Shown piece after piece: positions 53,390 to 62,016 of a stretch of 64,000 bases of DNA. Both the position numbers and the translations under genes were made by a program. How positions within the stretch are numbered: position 1 is the first letter of the stretch; the number at the start of each line of letters is the position of its first letter. Location of the stretch: NCBI RefSeq assembly GCF_001458175.1, contig NZ_CYPW01000040.1, forward strand, positions 125,800 through 189,799, written 5' to 3'. Source of the DNA: Shimia marina. GTDB taxonomy: Bacteria; Pseudomonadota; Alphaproteobacteria; Rhodobacterales; Rhodobacteraceae. A model generated the notes under the pieces. It was not told the DNA's origin, did no database searches, and worked only from the letters and a program-made list of their open reading frames with translations.

Positions 53390-53761
53390 ATGAACTTTCT
53401 TACTGACCGTAAGCGCGCCCAAGGCATGGGTGCTTCTGGCCAAGGCACGCATCACCACTGGCAGATGATGGTGAGCTCTACGTTGTTGGTCGTTCTGATC
53501 CCGGCGTTTGTCATCACCTTCGGCCTTAGCCTGGGTGGCACCTATGAAGAGGTTCTGGCCTTCTATGCCAAACCTGTTCCCGCCATTATTTCTGCACTGA
53601 CTTTGATCGTTGGCGTTGTGCACATCATGCGTGAAGCGCAGATGGCGATTGAAGATTATATGCATGGCCTGGCAGAGAAGCTCACCTACATCGCCGTAGG
53701 TGCGCTTTGCTACACAATGATCGCCGTGGGCTTGTTTGCTCTCGTCAAACTCGCCCTGTGA
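53390..53761 (+). CDS. sdhD: Succinate dehydrogenase membrane anchor subunit
   Basis: A 123-residue membrane protein with three helices. The N-terminal SGQGTHHHWQMMVSSTLLVV and VVHIMREAQMAIEDYMHG (a His and the Asp-Tyr of the quinone site) are typical of alphaproteobacterial SdhD. ATG 53390 is chosen over TTG 53387, with AAGGAG upstream. It lies 12 bp after sdhC and 21 bp before sdhA in the same operon. Confidence 0.93.
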   Translation: MNFLTDRKRAQGMGASGQGTHHHWQMMVSSTLLVVLIPAFVITFGLSLGGTYEEVLAFYAKPVPAIISALTLIVGVVHIMREAQMAIEDYMHGLAEKLTYIAVGALCYTMIAVGLFALVKLAL

Positions 53762-53782
53762 TGTTGCGACAAGGATAAGATA

Positions 53783-55597
53783 ATGACTGCTGCATACGAA
53801 TATGAAACCCACGAATACGACGTCGTTGTTGTAGGCGCAGGTGGAGCGGGTCTGCGCGCGACGCTGGGCATGGCAGAGCAGGGGTTGCGCACCGCCTGTG
53901 TGACCAAGGTTTTCCCAACCCGTTCTCATACCGTTGCCGCACAGGGCGGTATCGCCGCCTCTTTGGCAAACATGGGCCCCGACAACTGGCAGTGGCACAT
54001 GTATGACACTGTGAAGGGGTCCGACTGGTTGGGTGACACGGATGCGATGGAATACCTCGCCCGCGAAGCCCCCAAGGCTGTTTATGAACTGGACCACTAC
54101 GGTGTGCCATTCTCCCGGACGGAAGAAGGCAAAATCTACCAGCGTCCCTTTGGCGGCCACACGACCGAGTTTGGCGAAGGCCCTGCGGTGCAGCGGACCT
54201 GTGCTGCGGCGGACCGGACAGGCCACGCGATCCTGCACACGCTCTATGGTCAGTCTGTAAAAAACAACGCGGAATTCTATATCGAGTATTTCGCGATCGA
54301 CCTGCTGATGTCGGATGACGGTGAATGTCAGGGCGTTGTCTGTTGGAAGCTGGACGATGGTACCTTCCATGTATTCCATGCCAAAATGGTTGTCCTGGCC
54401 ACCGGTGGCTACGGGCGTGCCTATTTCTCCGCGACCTCGGCGCACACCTGCACCGGTGATGGTGGCGGTATGGTCATGCGCGCAGGCCTGCCAATGCAGG
54501 ATCTTGAGTTTGTGCAGTTCCACCCAACTGGCATCTATGGCTCCGGCTGCCTGATCACCGAAGGCGCACGTGGTGAAGGGGGCTACCTGACCAACTCCGA
54601 AGGTGAACGCTTTATGGAGCGCTATGCGCCGCAGTATAAAGACCTGGCGCCACGCGATTATGTTTCCCGTTCCATGACAATGGAAATTCGCGAAGGCCGC
54701 GGTGTGGGAGATGAGGGCGATCATATTCACCTCAACCTGAGCCACCTGCCTGCGGATGCTTTGGCAGAGCGTCTGCCGGGTATTTCGGAATCTGCGAAAA
54801 TCTTCGCCGGCGTTGATGTTACCAAAGAGCCTATCCCCGTGTTGCCAACGGTGCACTACAACATGGGCGGTATTCCGACCAACTATTGGGGTGAGGTTCT
54901 GAACCCGACCGAGGACAACCCCACGGGTGTCGTGCCGGGCCTTATGGCTGTTGGTGAGGCAGGTTGTGCCTCTGTGCATGGTGCAAACCGTCTGGGCTCC
55001 AACTCGCTGATTGACCTCGTGGTCTTTGGACGTGCCGCCGCTATCCGGGCGGGTAAGGTTGTGGATCGCGATGCACCGGTGCCGACCCCACCGCAGGCTC
55101 AGATTGACAAGTGTTTCGCACGCTTTGATGGTCTGCGCTATGCGAAGGGGGCGATCCCGACGGCGGATCTGCGTCTTGAGATGCAGAAAACCATGCAGCG
55201 CGATGCAGCTGTGTTCCGGACTGCCAAGACCATGAAAGAGGGGGTTGAGGCGATGACGGAAATCGCTGGCAAGATGGGTGATCTGCATGTCACCGACACT
55301 TCGCTGGTGTGGAACTCCGATCTGATGGAGACATTGGAACTGACCAATCTGATGCCATCTGCGATTTCCACAATTGTGTCCGCAGAAGCGCGCCATGAGA
55401 GCCGTGGTGCGCATGCGCATGAGGATTACCCTGAGCGTGATGATGAGAACTGGCGTGTTCACACTGTGAGCCGTGTTGACGAAACCGGTACCAAAGTGGA
55501 CCTGAGCTATCGTCCGGTGATTGTTGATCCTCTGACCGGGGAAGACGAAGGCGGTATCAACCTCAAGAAGATCGCGCCGAAAGCACGGACGTTCTGA
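53783..55597 (+). CDS. sdhA: Succinate dehydrogenase flavoprotein subunit
   Basis: A 604-residue subunit that oxidises succinate to fumarate with covalently bound [23 protein letters not shown] binds [16 protein letters not shown] carries the FAD-linked His, [13 protein letters not shown] and the Arg-containing [17 protein letters not shown] form the substrate site, and [20 protein letters not shown] closes the FAD domain. The length is normal. Its stop overlaps the start of a secreted-protein gene (TGATG), which separates it from sdhB; that is unusual outside this bacterial group. Confidence 0.97.
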   Translation: MTAAYEYETHEYDVVVVGAGGAGLRATLGMAEQGLRTACVTKVFPTRSHTVAAQGGIAASLANMGPDNWQWHMYDTVKGSDWLGDTDAMEYLAREAPKAVYELDHYGVPFSRTEEGKIYQRPFGGHTTEFGEGPAVQRTCAAADRTGHAILHTLYGQSVKNNAEFYIEYFAIDLLMSDDGECQGVVCWKLDDGTFHVFHAKMVVLATGGYGRAYFSATSAHTCTGDGGGMVMRAGLPMQDLEFVQFHPTGIYGSGCLITEGARGEGGYLTNSEGERFMERYAPQYKDLAPRDYVSRSMTMEIREGRGVGDEGDHIHLNLSHLPADALAERLPGISESAKIFAGVDVTKEPIPVLPTVHYNMGGIPTNYWGEVLNPTEDNPTGVVPGLMAVGEAGCASVHGANRLGSNSLIDLVVFGRAAAIRAGKVVDRDAPVPTPPQAQIDKCFARFDGLRYAKGAIPTADLRLEMQKTMQRDAAVFRTAKTMKEGVEAMTEIAGKMGDLHVTDTSLVWNSDLMETLELTNLMPSAISTIVSAEARHESRGAHAHEDYPERDDENWRVHTVSRVDETGTKVDLSYRPVIVDPLTGEDEGGINLKKIAPKARTF

Positions 55598-56232
55598 TGA
55601 AGCTGGTTTCGGTTGCCCTGATTTCTGTGTGTGTCCTTCTGCCAGGGATGTCTCTGGCGGAAAGCGCGCTCAATCGGGCAACCACCCAGTGTATGTTTGA
55701 GGTGGACAATTCCAGCCAGATCCATGTGACCCTAACGCAAAAGCGTGATGGTACGGAAAAGCTGCGGGTCAAGAACAAGGAAACCGGACGCTCCAGCAAT
55801 GATCCGGTGATTGATGCGTATATGGCTTGCGTTTCGGCAAAAGTTGGACAGCCGATCAGCGCGACAGCCACGGTGCAAGCTGATCGCCCTGTTGTTGCGG
55901 CTGATGCCTCGACATCTGAAGTGCGGGCGTCTGGAGTTCAGGCAGTGGTGCAACAGGTGCGTTCTTGCATGGTTCAAACGCGTGCGCCCGGCAGTTACGG
56001 TGTGTTCGTGAGCCGCCCCGTGCCGGTTGTGCAGGCAGAGCCTGGTGGCACAGAGCGTGGCGCACGTCATGTGAACGACTGTTTGCAAGACAGATACAGC
56101 GTACAGTACAGCCTGCTTGAAACTGGCACAGTGGCAAGCACTGAAAGCGTATCGGCCCAGCCTGCCATCGCGGCAAACGCATGTCCGCGCCACGCAGGCG
56201 TGCTCTATGCCGGGAGCGGATATTGCCGGTAA
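55597..56232 (+). CDS. Exported Cys-containing protein inside the sdh operon
   Basis: A 211-residue protein with a signal peptide ([20 protein letters not shown], cleavage near AES). The mature part is beta-rich, with about six Cys (TTQCMFEV, YMACVSAK, RSCMVQTR, VNDCLQDR, NACPRHAG, SGYCR) likely forming disulfides. No family is recognised; homologous-looking proteins occur between sdhA and sdhB in other roseobacters, from memory. Its ATG overlaps the sdhA stop (TGATG), so it is made in step with succinate dehydrogenase. It has no complex-II-like features and may be an envelope factor that uses the operon for expression. Confidence 0.75.
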   Translation: MKLVSVALISVCVLLPGMSLAESALNRATTQCMFEVDNSSQIHVTLTQKRDGTEKLRVKNKETGRSSNDPVIDAYMACVSAKVGQPISATATVQADRPVVAADASTSEVRASGVQAVVQQVRSCMVQTRAPGSYGVFVSRPVPVVQAEPGGTERGARHVNDCLQDRYSVQYSLLETGTVASTESVSAQPAIAANACPRHAGVLYAGSGYCR

Positions 56233-56278
56233 GTTTGTCGACATATCGCTCAGTCAGGGCTGTGCAAGGAGGGCGGAT

Positions 56279-57109
56279 ATGACGCTTTCCCAGACGCACC
56301 GCCGTGTCATCGTGCATATCGGGGCCCAGAAAACCGGGTCCACGTCGTTGCACAGATTCCTGAGCCGCAATCGCGCGGCGCTGGCGACGCGGCTTGATCT
56401 GCGTGTGCCAGAAAAGGGCTCGCTGACGCGCGAAGTTGGACGCAGTTGTACGCTTTACAGCATGCGGCCTGACCGGCATGAAGGCACTCTGATTACTTTG
56501 ATCAAGGCTCTGAAAGAGGATCTGAGTGGGAATGAAACCGTTTGCATCGTCAGCCATGAGAACATTGCCGGGGCCATGATGGGGCGCGGATCGGTGCGGG
56601 ATCTTTTCCCGCGTATTGCTGATATTGTGCGCCTGTTTGATGAGCATCTGGCCCCCATTGTGCCGGAGTATGTGCTCTATACACGTGAGATGGCGGGCTG
56701 GAAGCGCAGCGTGCACAATCAGGCGGTTAAGTCTGATGGATATACCGGCACGCTGGAGACGTTTTTGAAAGAAACGGCTGATAGCCGTGGCTGGCAGGAC
56801 GTGGCAAAAACGCTGGAAGCCTGCATCGGGACAGATCGAGTGCGTGTGTTTGCCCTAGAGGATGAGACCACACCGGAGCGCCCCGGACGGCAGTTGCTAA
56901 AACTTGCTGGGCTGTCTGATGAGGACATCGATGTGCTGGAGCCTTTGGCTTCGCGTTCTAATCAAAGCCTCAACCCGGGGGCTTTGGAGTTTATGCGCCA
57001 GTTGAACATGCTGGCGGTGGCGCAGCCTGCCCGTAAACAGGTGGCAGAGCTGATCAAGAACAATCAATCGCTTTTCGCTGCGGGCCCGATGCCTCAGCGT
57101 GAAGCCTGA
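56279..57109 (+). CDS. Sulfotransferase-like protein between sdhA and sdhB
   Basis: A 276-residue protein with no signal peptide. The N-terminal IVHIGAQKTGSTSLHRFLSR holds the 5'-phosphosulfate-binding loop GAQKTGSTSL (residues 15-24), and YVLYTREMAGWKRSVHNQAV provides the Arg136...Ser144 pair expected for the 3'-phosphate site of PAPS-dependent sulfotransferases. The remaining fold is helical as in that family. AAGGAGG lies 6 nt before ATG 56279. It sits 46 bp after the secreted protein and 53 bp before sdhB. Sulfation of a carbohydrate or lipid is a plausible activity; the acceptor is unknown and a link to succinate oxidation is not evident. Confidence 0.82.
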   Translation: MTLSQTHRRVIVHIGAQKTGSTSLHRFLSRNRAALATRLDLRVPEKGSLTREVGRSCTLYSMRPDRHEGTLITLIKALKEDLSGNETVCIVSHENIAGAMMGRGSVRDLFPRIADIVRLFDEHLAPIVPEYVLYTREMAGWKRSVHNQAVKSDGYTGTLETFLKETADSRGWQDVAKTLEACIGTDRVRVFALEDETTPERPGRQLLKLAGLSDEDIDVLEPLASRSNQSLNPGALEFMRQLNMLAVAQPARKQVAELIKNNQSLFAAGPMPQREA

Positions 57110-57162
57110 ACAGGAACGAAGGTAAGCGTATCGCACGCTCCCACGGATAGGAAGGAAAGACC

Positions 57163-57942
57163 ATGGTCGAATTTGCCCTCCCCAAGAACAGCCGGATTGT
57201 GACTGGCAAGACCTGGCCCAAGCCGGAAGGTGCCACCAATGTGCGGAAGTTCCAGATTTATCGCTGGAACCCGGACGATGGGAAAAACCCTCAGGTGGAT
57301 ACGTATTTCCTCGACATGGACAAGTGTGGTCCCATGGTTCTGGATGCGCTGATCAAGATCAAAAACGAGATCGACCCAACGCTGACTTTCCGCCGCTCCT
57401 GTCGGGAAGGCATTTGTGGTTCCTGTGCGATGAACATCGACGGTATCAATACATTGGCCTGTATTTACGGGTTGGATGAGGTCAAGGGTGACGTGAAAAT
57501 TTACCCGCTGCCACACATGCCTGTGGTGAAAGACCTGATCCCGGATCTGACACACTTCTACGCTCAGCATGCTTCGATCATGCCGTGGCTGGAAACCAAG
57601 ACCAACCGCCCTGCCAAGGAATGGCGGCAGTCGATTGAAGACCGCAAGAAACTTGATGGTCTGTATGAATGCGTGATGTGCGCATCCTGTTCCACCTCTT
57701 GCCCAAGTTACTGGTGGAACGGCGACAAATACCTCGGCCCAGCTGCGTTGCTGCATGCTTATCGCTGGATCATTGACAGCCGTGATGAGGCGACTGGGGA
57801 GCGTCTGGATGAGCTGGAAGATCCCTTCAAACTCTACCGCTGTCACACCATTATGAACTGCGCAAAAACCTGCCCCAAAGGCCTGAACCCGGCCAAGGCG
57901 ATTGCAGAGATCAAAAAGATGCTGGTTGAGCGTCACGTTTGA
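57163..57942 (+). CDS. sdhB: Succinate dehydrogenase iron-sulfur subunit
   Basis: A 259-residue electron-transfer subunit. The 2Fe-2S ligands are Cys80, Cys85, Cys88 ([18 protein letters not shown]) and Cys100; the 4Fe-4S ligands are Cys170, Cys173, Cys176 ([17 protein letters not shown]) with Cys237; the 3Fe-4S cluster uses Cys180, Cys227 and Cys233 ([15 protein letters not shown]). It links SdhA to the membrane quinone site. Last gene of the operon, followed by a terminator. Confidence 0.97.
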   Translation: MVEFALPKNSRIVTGKTWPKPEGATNVRKFQIYRWNPDDGKNPQVDTYFLDMDKCGPMVLDALIKIKNEIDPTLTFRRSCREGICGSCAMNIDGINTLACIYGLDEVKGDVKIYPLPHMPVVKDLIPDLTHFYAQHASIMPWLETKTNRPAKEWRQSIEDRKKLDGLYECVMCASCSTSCPSYWWNGDKYLGPAALLHAYRWIIDSRDEATGERLDELEDPFKLYRCHTIMNCAKTCPKGLNPAKAIAEIKKMLVERHV

Positions 57943-57964
57943 TCGCGCTTTAGATTACGTAGTG

Positions 57965-57990
57965 AAAGCCCCGCTGTGCGGGGCTTTTGC
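57965..57990 (+). terminator. Rho-independent terminator of the sdh operon
   Basis: A 10-bp perfect GC-rich stem (57965-57974 with 57978-57987), 3-nt loop and a following T run. Confidence 0.9.
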
Positions 57991-58118
57991 TTTTCATGTG
58001 ACGCGCACTGGGCTTGCGTAGATTGCATGGCGACCTTGCAAATCCAGAACTTTATGCCTTTGAAACTGCGCCATATATTGCGACCCAAGGAGGAGGTTGA
58101 CAGAATTTGGAGATGACG

Positions 58119-58280
58119 ATGTCTGCCTCAAACACCAAAGTTGCCGAGACCACAGAAGACTTCGCGGCGCGCGCGCTGGAACTGCTTGAGCAATCCTATG
58201 AGTATTACTCTCAGCCGGTCCGGGTTGTGGAAAATAAACAGCAGAGCGAAACCTACTACGAATACGTCAAAGCGGCCTGA
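58119..58280 (+). CDS. 53-residue acidic small protein, function unknown
   Basis: Reads MSASNTKVAETTEDFAARAL then a helix with LLEQSYEYYSQPVRVVENKQ and ends TYYEYVKAA. It is rich in Glu and Tyr (six Tyr). GGAG at 58109-58112 lies 6 nt before ATG 58119; an ATG at 58113 is in frame but too close to that site. A perfect-stem terminator follows 20 bp after the stop, so it is an independent small transcript. I recognise no named family; similar short proteins are seen in Rhodobacteraceae from memory. Confidence 0.72.
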   Translation: MSASNTKVAETTEDFAARALELLEQSYEYYSQPVRVVENKQQSETYYEYVKAA

Positions 58281-58300
58281 TCGCTTCCGACATGGCTTTC

Positions 58301-58331
58301 AAAAGCGCTTCTCCACAGGAGAGGCGCTTTT
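58301..58331 (+). terminator. Terminator after the 53-residue gene
   Basis: A 14-bp stem (58301-58314 with 58318-58331, one G-T pair), 3-nt loop, ending in T-rich sequence. Confidence 0.88.
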
Positions 58332-58414
58332 GCTGTTTTTGGGGTGACGTATGGTTAGTCTTGGCGGCGTCTTTGACCTGCGGATAGCCTTCTTGGCAAA
58401 TGGGAGGAGATTTG

Positions 58415-60055
58415 ATGCAGGATGTGATCGTCGTGGGCGGTGGCCTTGCCGGTTTGGTCGCGGCACAGGAGGCCGCAAGCCGGGGCAAGCGTGTGTTGCT
58501 CTTGGATCAGGAGGGCAGTCAGAGCCTTGGCGGGCAAGCGTTCTGGAGCCTTGGCGGGCTTTTTATGGTGGACACGCCAGAGCAGCGGCGCATGGGTATT
58601 CGAGACACCCATGCGCTCGCAACCTCAGATTGGATGGGGTCCGCCCAGTTTGATCGGCCCGAAGATGCCAATCCACGTAGGGTGGCCGAGGCTTATCTTG
58701 CCTTTGCCGCAGGAGAAATGCGGCCATGGTTGCACAGCATCGGCATGCGTTGGTTTCCTGTGGTTGGCTGGGCGGAACGTGGCGGCGAGATGGCGCATGG
58801 GCATGGCAATTCGGTGCCGCGGTTTCATGTGACCTGGGGGACAGGACCGGGGGTTGTGGCACCTTTTGAAAGGTTGGTGCGGGCACAGGAAGATGCTGGG
58901 CGCATCCGCTTTGGATTTCGTCATCGTGTGACCCATCTCATTGTCGAGAATGGCGTGGCCAAAGGGGTTCGGGGCGCAATTCTCGCTGAAGATCAAGCGG
59001 ATCGGGGGAAATCTACCAGCCGTGAGATTGTGGGTGATTTTGAACATCGTGCAGAGGCCATTGTTGTGACCTCTGGCGGCATTGGCGGAGATCATGAGAG
59101 GGTGCGTCACTATTGGCCGGAAGACCGATTGGGCAAGGCGCCAAAGCGCATGGTGGCGGGGGTGCCGGATTATGTCGACGGACAGATGCAGCGTGTGGCT
59201 GAAGCAGCAGGCGCAGGGATCATCAACGGTGACCGGATGTGGCATTACACCGAAGGGGTGGCCAATTGGGATCCGATTTGGCCCAACCACGGCATTCGCA
59301 TTCTGCCGGGTCCCAGTTCCATGTGGTTTGACGCATTGGGCACACGGATGGAGGCCCCTTATATGCCGGGTTTTGACAGCCTTGGCACGCTCAAGCGCAT
59401 TCTCTCCACAGGATATGAGCACAGCTGGTTTGTGCTGACGCAGAAGATCATCGAGAAAGAGTTTGCCCTGTCCGGCTCTGAGCAAAATCCGGATCTGACA
59501 TCTGGCAAATGGCGTGAGGTGCTTAAGGGGCGTCTGATGTCTAAAGGGGCGCCGGCACCGGTGGAGGCTTTTAAGGCGCATGGTGAAGATTTTGTTGTCG
59601 CGGATCGCTTGGAAGATCTTGTTGCGGGGATGAATAAGATCACACCTCAAACACCTGTTTCATTTGAAAAAATACGGGATCAGATCGTGGCGCGAGATGC
59701 TCAGGTTGACAGTCCCTATTGCAAAGACGCACAGGTGACGGCGATCCGGGGCGCGCGTAATTATCGTGGGGATCGATTGATCCGAACGGCGAAGCCACAT
59801 CGCATTCTGGACGCCTCAAACGGGCCGTTGATAGCGGTGCGCCTCAATATTCTGACACGAAAGTCTTTGGGTGGGTTGCACACGGATGAAACGGGGCAGG
59901 TGCTGCGCGCGGATGGCTCTGTTTTTGAGGGTCTTTTCGCCGCGGGAGAGGTGGCCGGTTTTGGCGGGGGAGGCTATCATGGCTACAATGCGCTGGAAGG
60001 TACGTTTCTTGGCGGTTGCATCTTCTCTGGTCGGGCAGCTGGACGCGCCGTCTAG
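58415..60055 (+). CDS. FAD-binding dehydrogenase (fumarate reductase/KstD-like flavoprotein)
   Basis: A 546-residue flavoprotein. VIVVGGGLAGLVAAQEAASR is the Rossmann FAD motif; SLGGQAFWSLGGLF and a second nucleotide site (IVVTSGGIGGDHERVR) follow, and GEVAGFGGGGYHGYNALEGT ends with the FAD-closing loop. The arrangement matches the COG3573-type FAD-binding dehydrogenases related to ketosteroid dehydrogenases and fumarate reductases; the substrate is unknown. GGGAGGA lies 6 nt before ATG 58415. It is followed after 90 bp by a DUF1989 gene on the same strand. Confidence 0.87.
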   Translation: MQDVIVVGGGLAGLVAAQEAASRGKRVLLLDQEGSQSLGGQAFWSLGGLFMVDTPEQRRMGIRDTHALATSDWMGSAQFDRPEDANPRRVAEAYLAFAAGEMRPWLHSIGMRWFPVVGWAERGGEMAHGHGNSVPRFHVTWGTGPGVVAPFERLVRAQEDAGRIRFGFRHRVTHLIVENGVAKGVRGAILAEDQADRGKSTSREIVGDFEHRAEAIVVTSGGIGGDHERVRHYWPEDRLGKAPKRMVAGVPDYVDGQMQRVAEAAGAGIINGDRMWHYTEGVANWDPIWPNHGIRILPGPSSMWFDALGTRMEAPYMPGFDSLGTLKRILSTGYEHSWFVLTQKIIEKEFALSGSEQNPDLTSGKWREVLKGRLMSKGAPAPVEAFKAHGEDFVVADRLEDLVAGMNKITPQTPVSFEKIRDQIVARDAQVDSPYCKDAQVTAIRGARNYRGDRLIRTAKPHRILDASNGPLIAVRLNILTRKSLGGLHTDETGQVLRADGSVFEGLFAAGEVAGFGGGGYHGYNALEGTFLGGCIFSGRAAGRAV

Positions 60056-60145
60056 ACAAATTGACATCACAGCGGCGTGAGGCGAGGGAGGTCTAAGTCC
60101 TTTTGCCCATTGCCAAATCAACGTGCTTGCGGGCAGGATCGGCGC

Positions 60146-61006
60146 ATGACTGATCTGCCTTTGCCCCCCGCTGATGCTGAAGACCGCCGCGCTATTGCTC
60201 CGGTGATCTGCTATCCTAATGAGACGCTGCCACCCCCGCCTTTGGCGCTTTACCGCGCGGCGCGGGAGGGGGCTGTGAAGGTGGATGAGGTGCTTGTGCC
60301 TGCGAGGGATGCGCGGTGTTTTGAAGTCCCAGCAGGTCATTTTTTTCGCATTTCTTCGATGGAAGGACCACAGGTTGGGGATCTGAATCTGTGGCATCGA
60401 GATGATCTGAATGAGAGGTTTTATTCAGGTAAAACAAGAGCTTTGCATGGGACACACATCACAGCGGGAGAGCGGATGTGGAGCAGTTTTCCAACCTTGC
60501 GCCCCATGGCCACGCTGACGGCGGATACGTTAGGCTGGTATGGCATCGATGCATATGGTGGCTCTGTGCATGATGTCATTGGCACGCGCTGTGATCCTTA
60601 CACGGGCAATCTGCTGAAGGGGGATCAGTATCACTATTGCTGTCATTCCAACCTGACCCGTGCCTTGGCTGATCATAGTGGCATGTCACTGACAGAGGCG
60701 GAGCCCTATGTGCATGATGTGCTTAATGTTTTCATGTGCACTGGCTTCACACGCGACACCGGGCAGTACTTCATGAAAGCCAGCCCTGTACGCCCGGGGG
60801 ACTATCTTGAGGCCTTTGCAGAGATCCCGCTTCTGGGGGCGCTGAGCGCCTGTCCGGGGGGAGATTGTTCGGCGGAGCACAGTTCGGATACGGCCGCCTG
60901 CTATCCGCTTCTGGTGGAGGTCTTTGCACCAGAAGAGGGCGCACTGGAGGGGTGGGTGTCGCCGACGGTGAATGGCTATGATCGCAGCCATGGACGTGGG
61001 GATTAA
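60146..61006 (+). CDS. DUF1989 (urea carboxylase-associated) family protein
   Basis: A 286-residue protein of the DUF1989 family, whose members include urea-amidolyase-associated and urea carboxylase-associated proteins. Recognisable segments are VPAGHFFRISSMEGPQVGDL, ERMWSSFPTLRPMATLTADT, DQYHYCCHSNLTRAL and the CPGGDCSAEHS motif near the C-terminus, whose Cys and His are candidate metal ligands. Some members act with the urea carboxylase/guanidine carboxylase pathway, but no such genes are nearby and the function here is unknown. Start at 60146 (MTDLPLPP); a longer frame to 60077 adds a basic leader with no family likeness. Confidence 0.85.
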   Translation: MTDLPLPPADAEDRRAIAPVICYPNETLPPPPLALYRAAREGAVKVDEVLVPARDARCFEVPAGHFFRISSMEGPQVGDLNLWHRDDLNERFYSGKTRALHGTHITAGERMWSSFPTLRPMATLTADTLGWYGIDAYGGSVHDVIGTRCDPYTGNLLKGDQYHYCCHSNLTRALADHSGMSLTEAEPYVHDVLNVFMCTGFTRDTGQYFMKASPVRPGDYLEAFAEIPLLGALSACPGGDCSAEHSSDTAACYPLLVEVFAPEEGALEGWVSPTVNGYDRSHGRGD

Positions 61007-61018
61007 CCTTTTTTCGCG

Positions 61019-61062
61019 CTGTCTGTATCGCGTCTGTGATGCGTCGGTATCCCGGAGGTGTC
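61019..61062. repeat. Four-unit 11-bp tandem repeat array, copy 2
   Basis: Units ctgtctgtatc (61019-61029), gcgtctgtgat (61030-61040), gcgtcggtatc (61041-61051) and ccggaggtgtc (61052-61062), directly after the DUF1989 stop. Same period, unit count and register as the array at 16619-16662. Confidence 0.75.
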
Positions 61063-61170
61063 CCAACACCTGTCTGAAACGACGTTAAGAATTCTCACGG
61101 GCTGTAACACTGCGCGGCATTTTCCCTCTGCGAGGGGGAAGCCCGGAGGGCTTTGGACGAGACAAACAGC

Positions 61171-61186
61171 GCGCCCTTCAGGGCGC
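61171..61186 (-). terminator. Short terminator-like hairpin after the HNH gene
   Basis: A 7-bp stem (GCGCCCT 61171-61177 with AGGGCGC 61180-61186), 2-nt loop; on the minus strand GCTGTTTGTC follows. Short but well placed. Confidence 0.5.
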
Positions 61187-61197
61187 TCCGTTCAGGT

Positions 61198-61785
61198 TCA
61201 GACCGCATCCAGTTCCGCGTCCCAATACAGGTAGTCCATCCAACTTTCATGAAGAAAGTTTGGCGGGAATTTACGCCCCACGTTGCGCAGCTCTTCAGAG
61301 CCGGGTTGTCGTGGAGGTTTGCGTAGTGCCATGCGGGCCTGTTTGAGGCTTTTGGAGCCTTTCCTCAAATTGCAGGGAGAGCAGGCCGCAACCACATTCT
61401 CCCAGCTGGTCACGCCGCCCGCGGCACGGGGCACGACATGGTCAAAGGTCAGATCCCCCCTGGCACCACAATACTGACAACAGAATTCATCCCGCAAAAA
61501 TAAATTAAAGCGCGTGAAGGCCACGCGCTTTTGCAGTTTTACATAGTCTTTCAGGACCACGACGGAAGGGATGCGTATTTCAGTTGAGGGGCTGCGCACT
61601 ACGTGGTCGTATTCAGCGACAATATCAACACGATCCATGTAGGCGGCTTTGACGGCATCCTGCCAGGGCCAGAGGGAGAGCGGGTAATAAGAGAGTGGGC
61701 GGTAATCGGCGTTGAGTACAAGAGCGGGGTGGTGTTTCAACCCGCCGGGACTTCGTGTGAATTCTGTCCTGAAATCGCCGTCCAT
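61198..61785 (-). CDS. HNH endonuclease
   Basis: A 195-residue nuclease. The N-terminal half (LVLNADYRPLSYYPLSLWPW) is the conserved leader of this alphaproteobacterial HNH group; the C-terminal half has the zinc-stapled HNH core: CCQYCGARGDLTFDHVVPRA with the catalytic His, GGVTSWENVV and ACSPCNLRKGSKS with the second Cys pair. Such HNH proteins are nearly universal in the group as stand-alone genes and are probably not part of a restriction system. Function unknown. A short hairpin follows. Confidence 0.9.
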   Translation of the reverse strand: MDGDFRTEFTRSPGGLKHHPALVLNADYRPLSYYPLSLWPWQDAVKAAYMDRVDIVAEYDHVVRSPSTEIRIPSVVVLKDYVKLQKRVAFTRFNLFLRDEFCCQYCGARGDLTFDHVVPRAAGGVTSWENVVAACSPCNLRKGSKSLKQARMALRKPPRQPGSEELRNVGRKFPPNFLHESWMDYLYWDAELDAV

Positions 61786-61951
61786 GATGGCTCTCCCTTC
61801 AAGCGCGAGGCGCGGAGGATGGCCTCACATATCAATACTATATCTCGTGTTCTAATTCTGGCAAGCCTCACGATATGCGCAATTGGTGCGGATGATGAGG
61901 CACGTGCAGGGTGCCATTGTGGGATGACGGTTTGATGACAGGTGGGGGCCC

Positions 61952-61989
61952 AAAAACAAGGCAGCCCGCCTCTGGAGGAGGCAGGGCGC
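61952..61989 (-). terminator. Terminator after the outer-membrane beta-barrel gene
   Basis: An imperfect GC-rich stem (around GCCCGCCTC/GAGGCAGGGC) followed on the minus strand by CTTGTTTTTG. It lies about 30 bp past the stop at 62017. Confidence 0.6.
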
Positions 61990-62016
61990 AAATATGCGAA
62001 AATGCGGACAGGCGCC

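Noticed and set aside
52922-55462. Open frame of about 846 codons on the minus strand across sdhC-sdhD-sdhA
   Set aside because: It is an antisense frame kept open by the codon bias of the sdh genes; its translation is rich in His, Arg and Cys with no domain, and the plus-strand genes are certain.
61198-61785. Restriction-modification or defence system based on the HNH gene
   Set aside because: No methyltransferase, helicase or other defence gene is adjacent, and this HNH type is a common stand-alone gene in the group.
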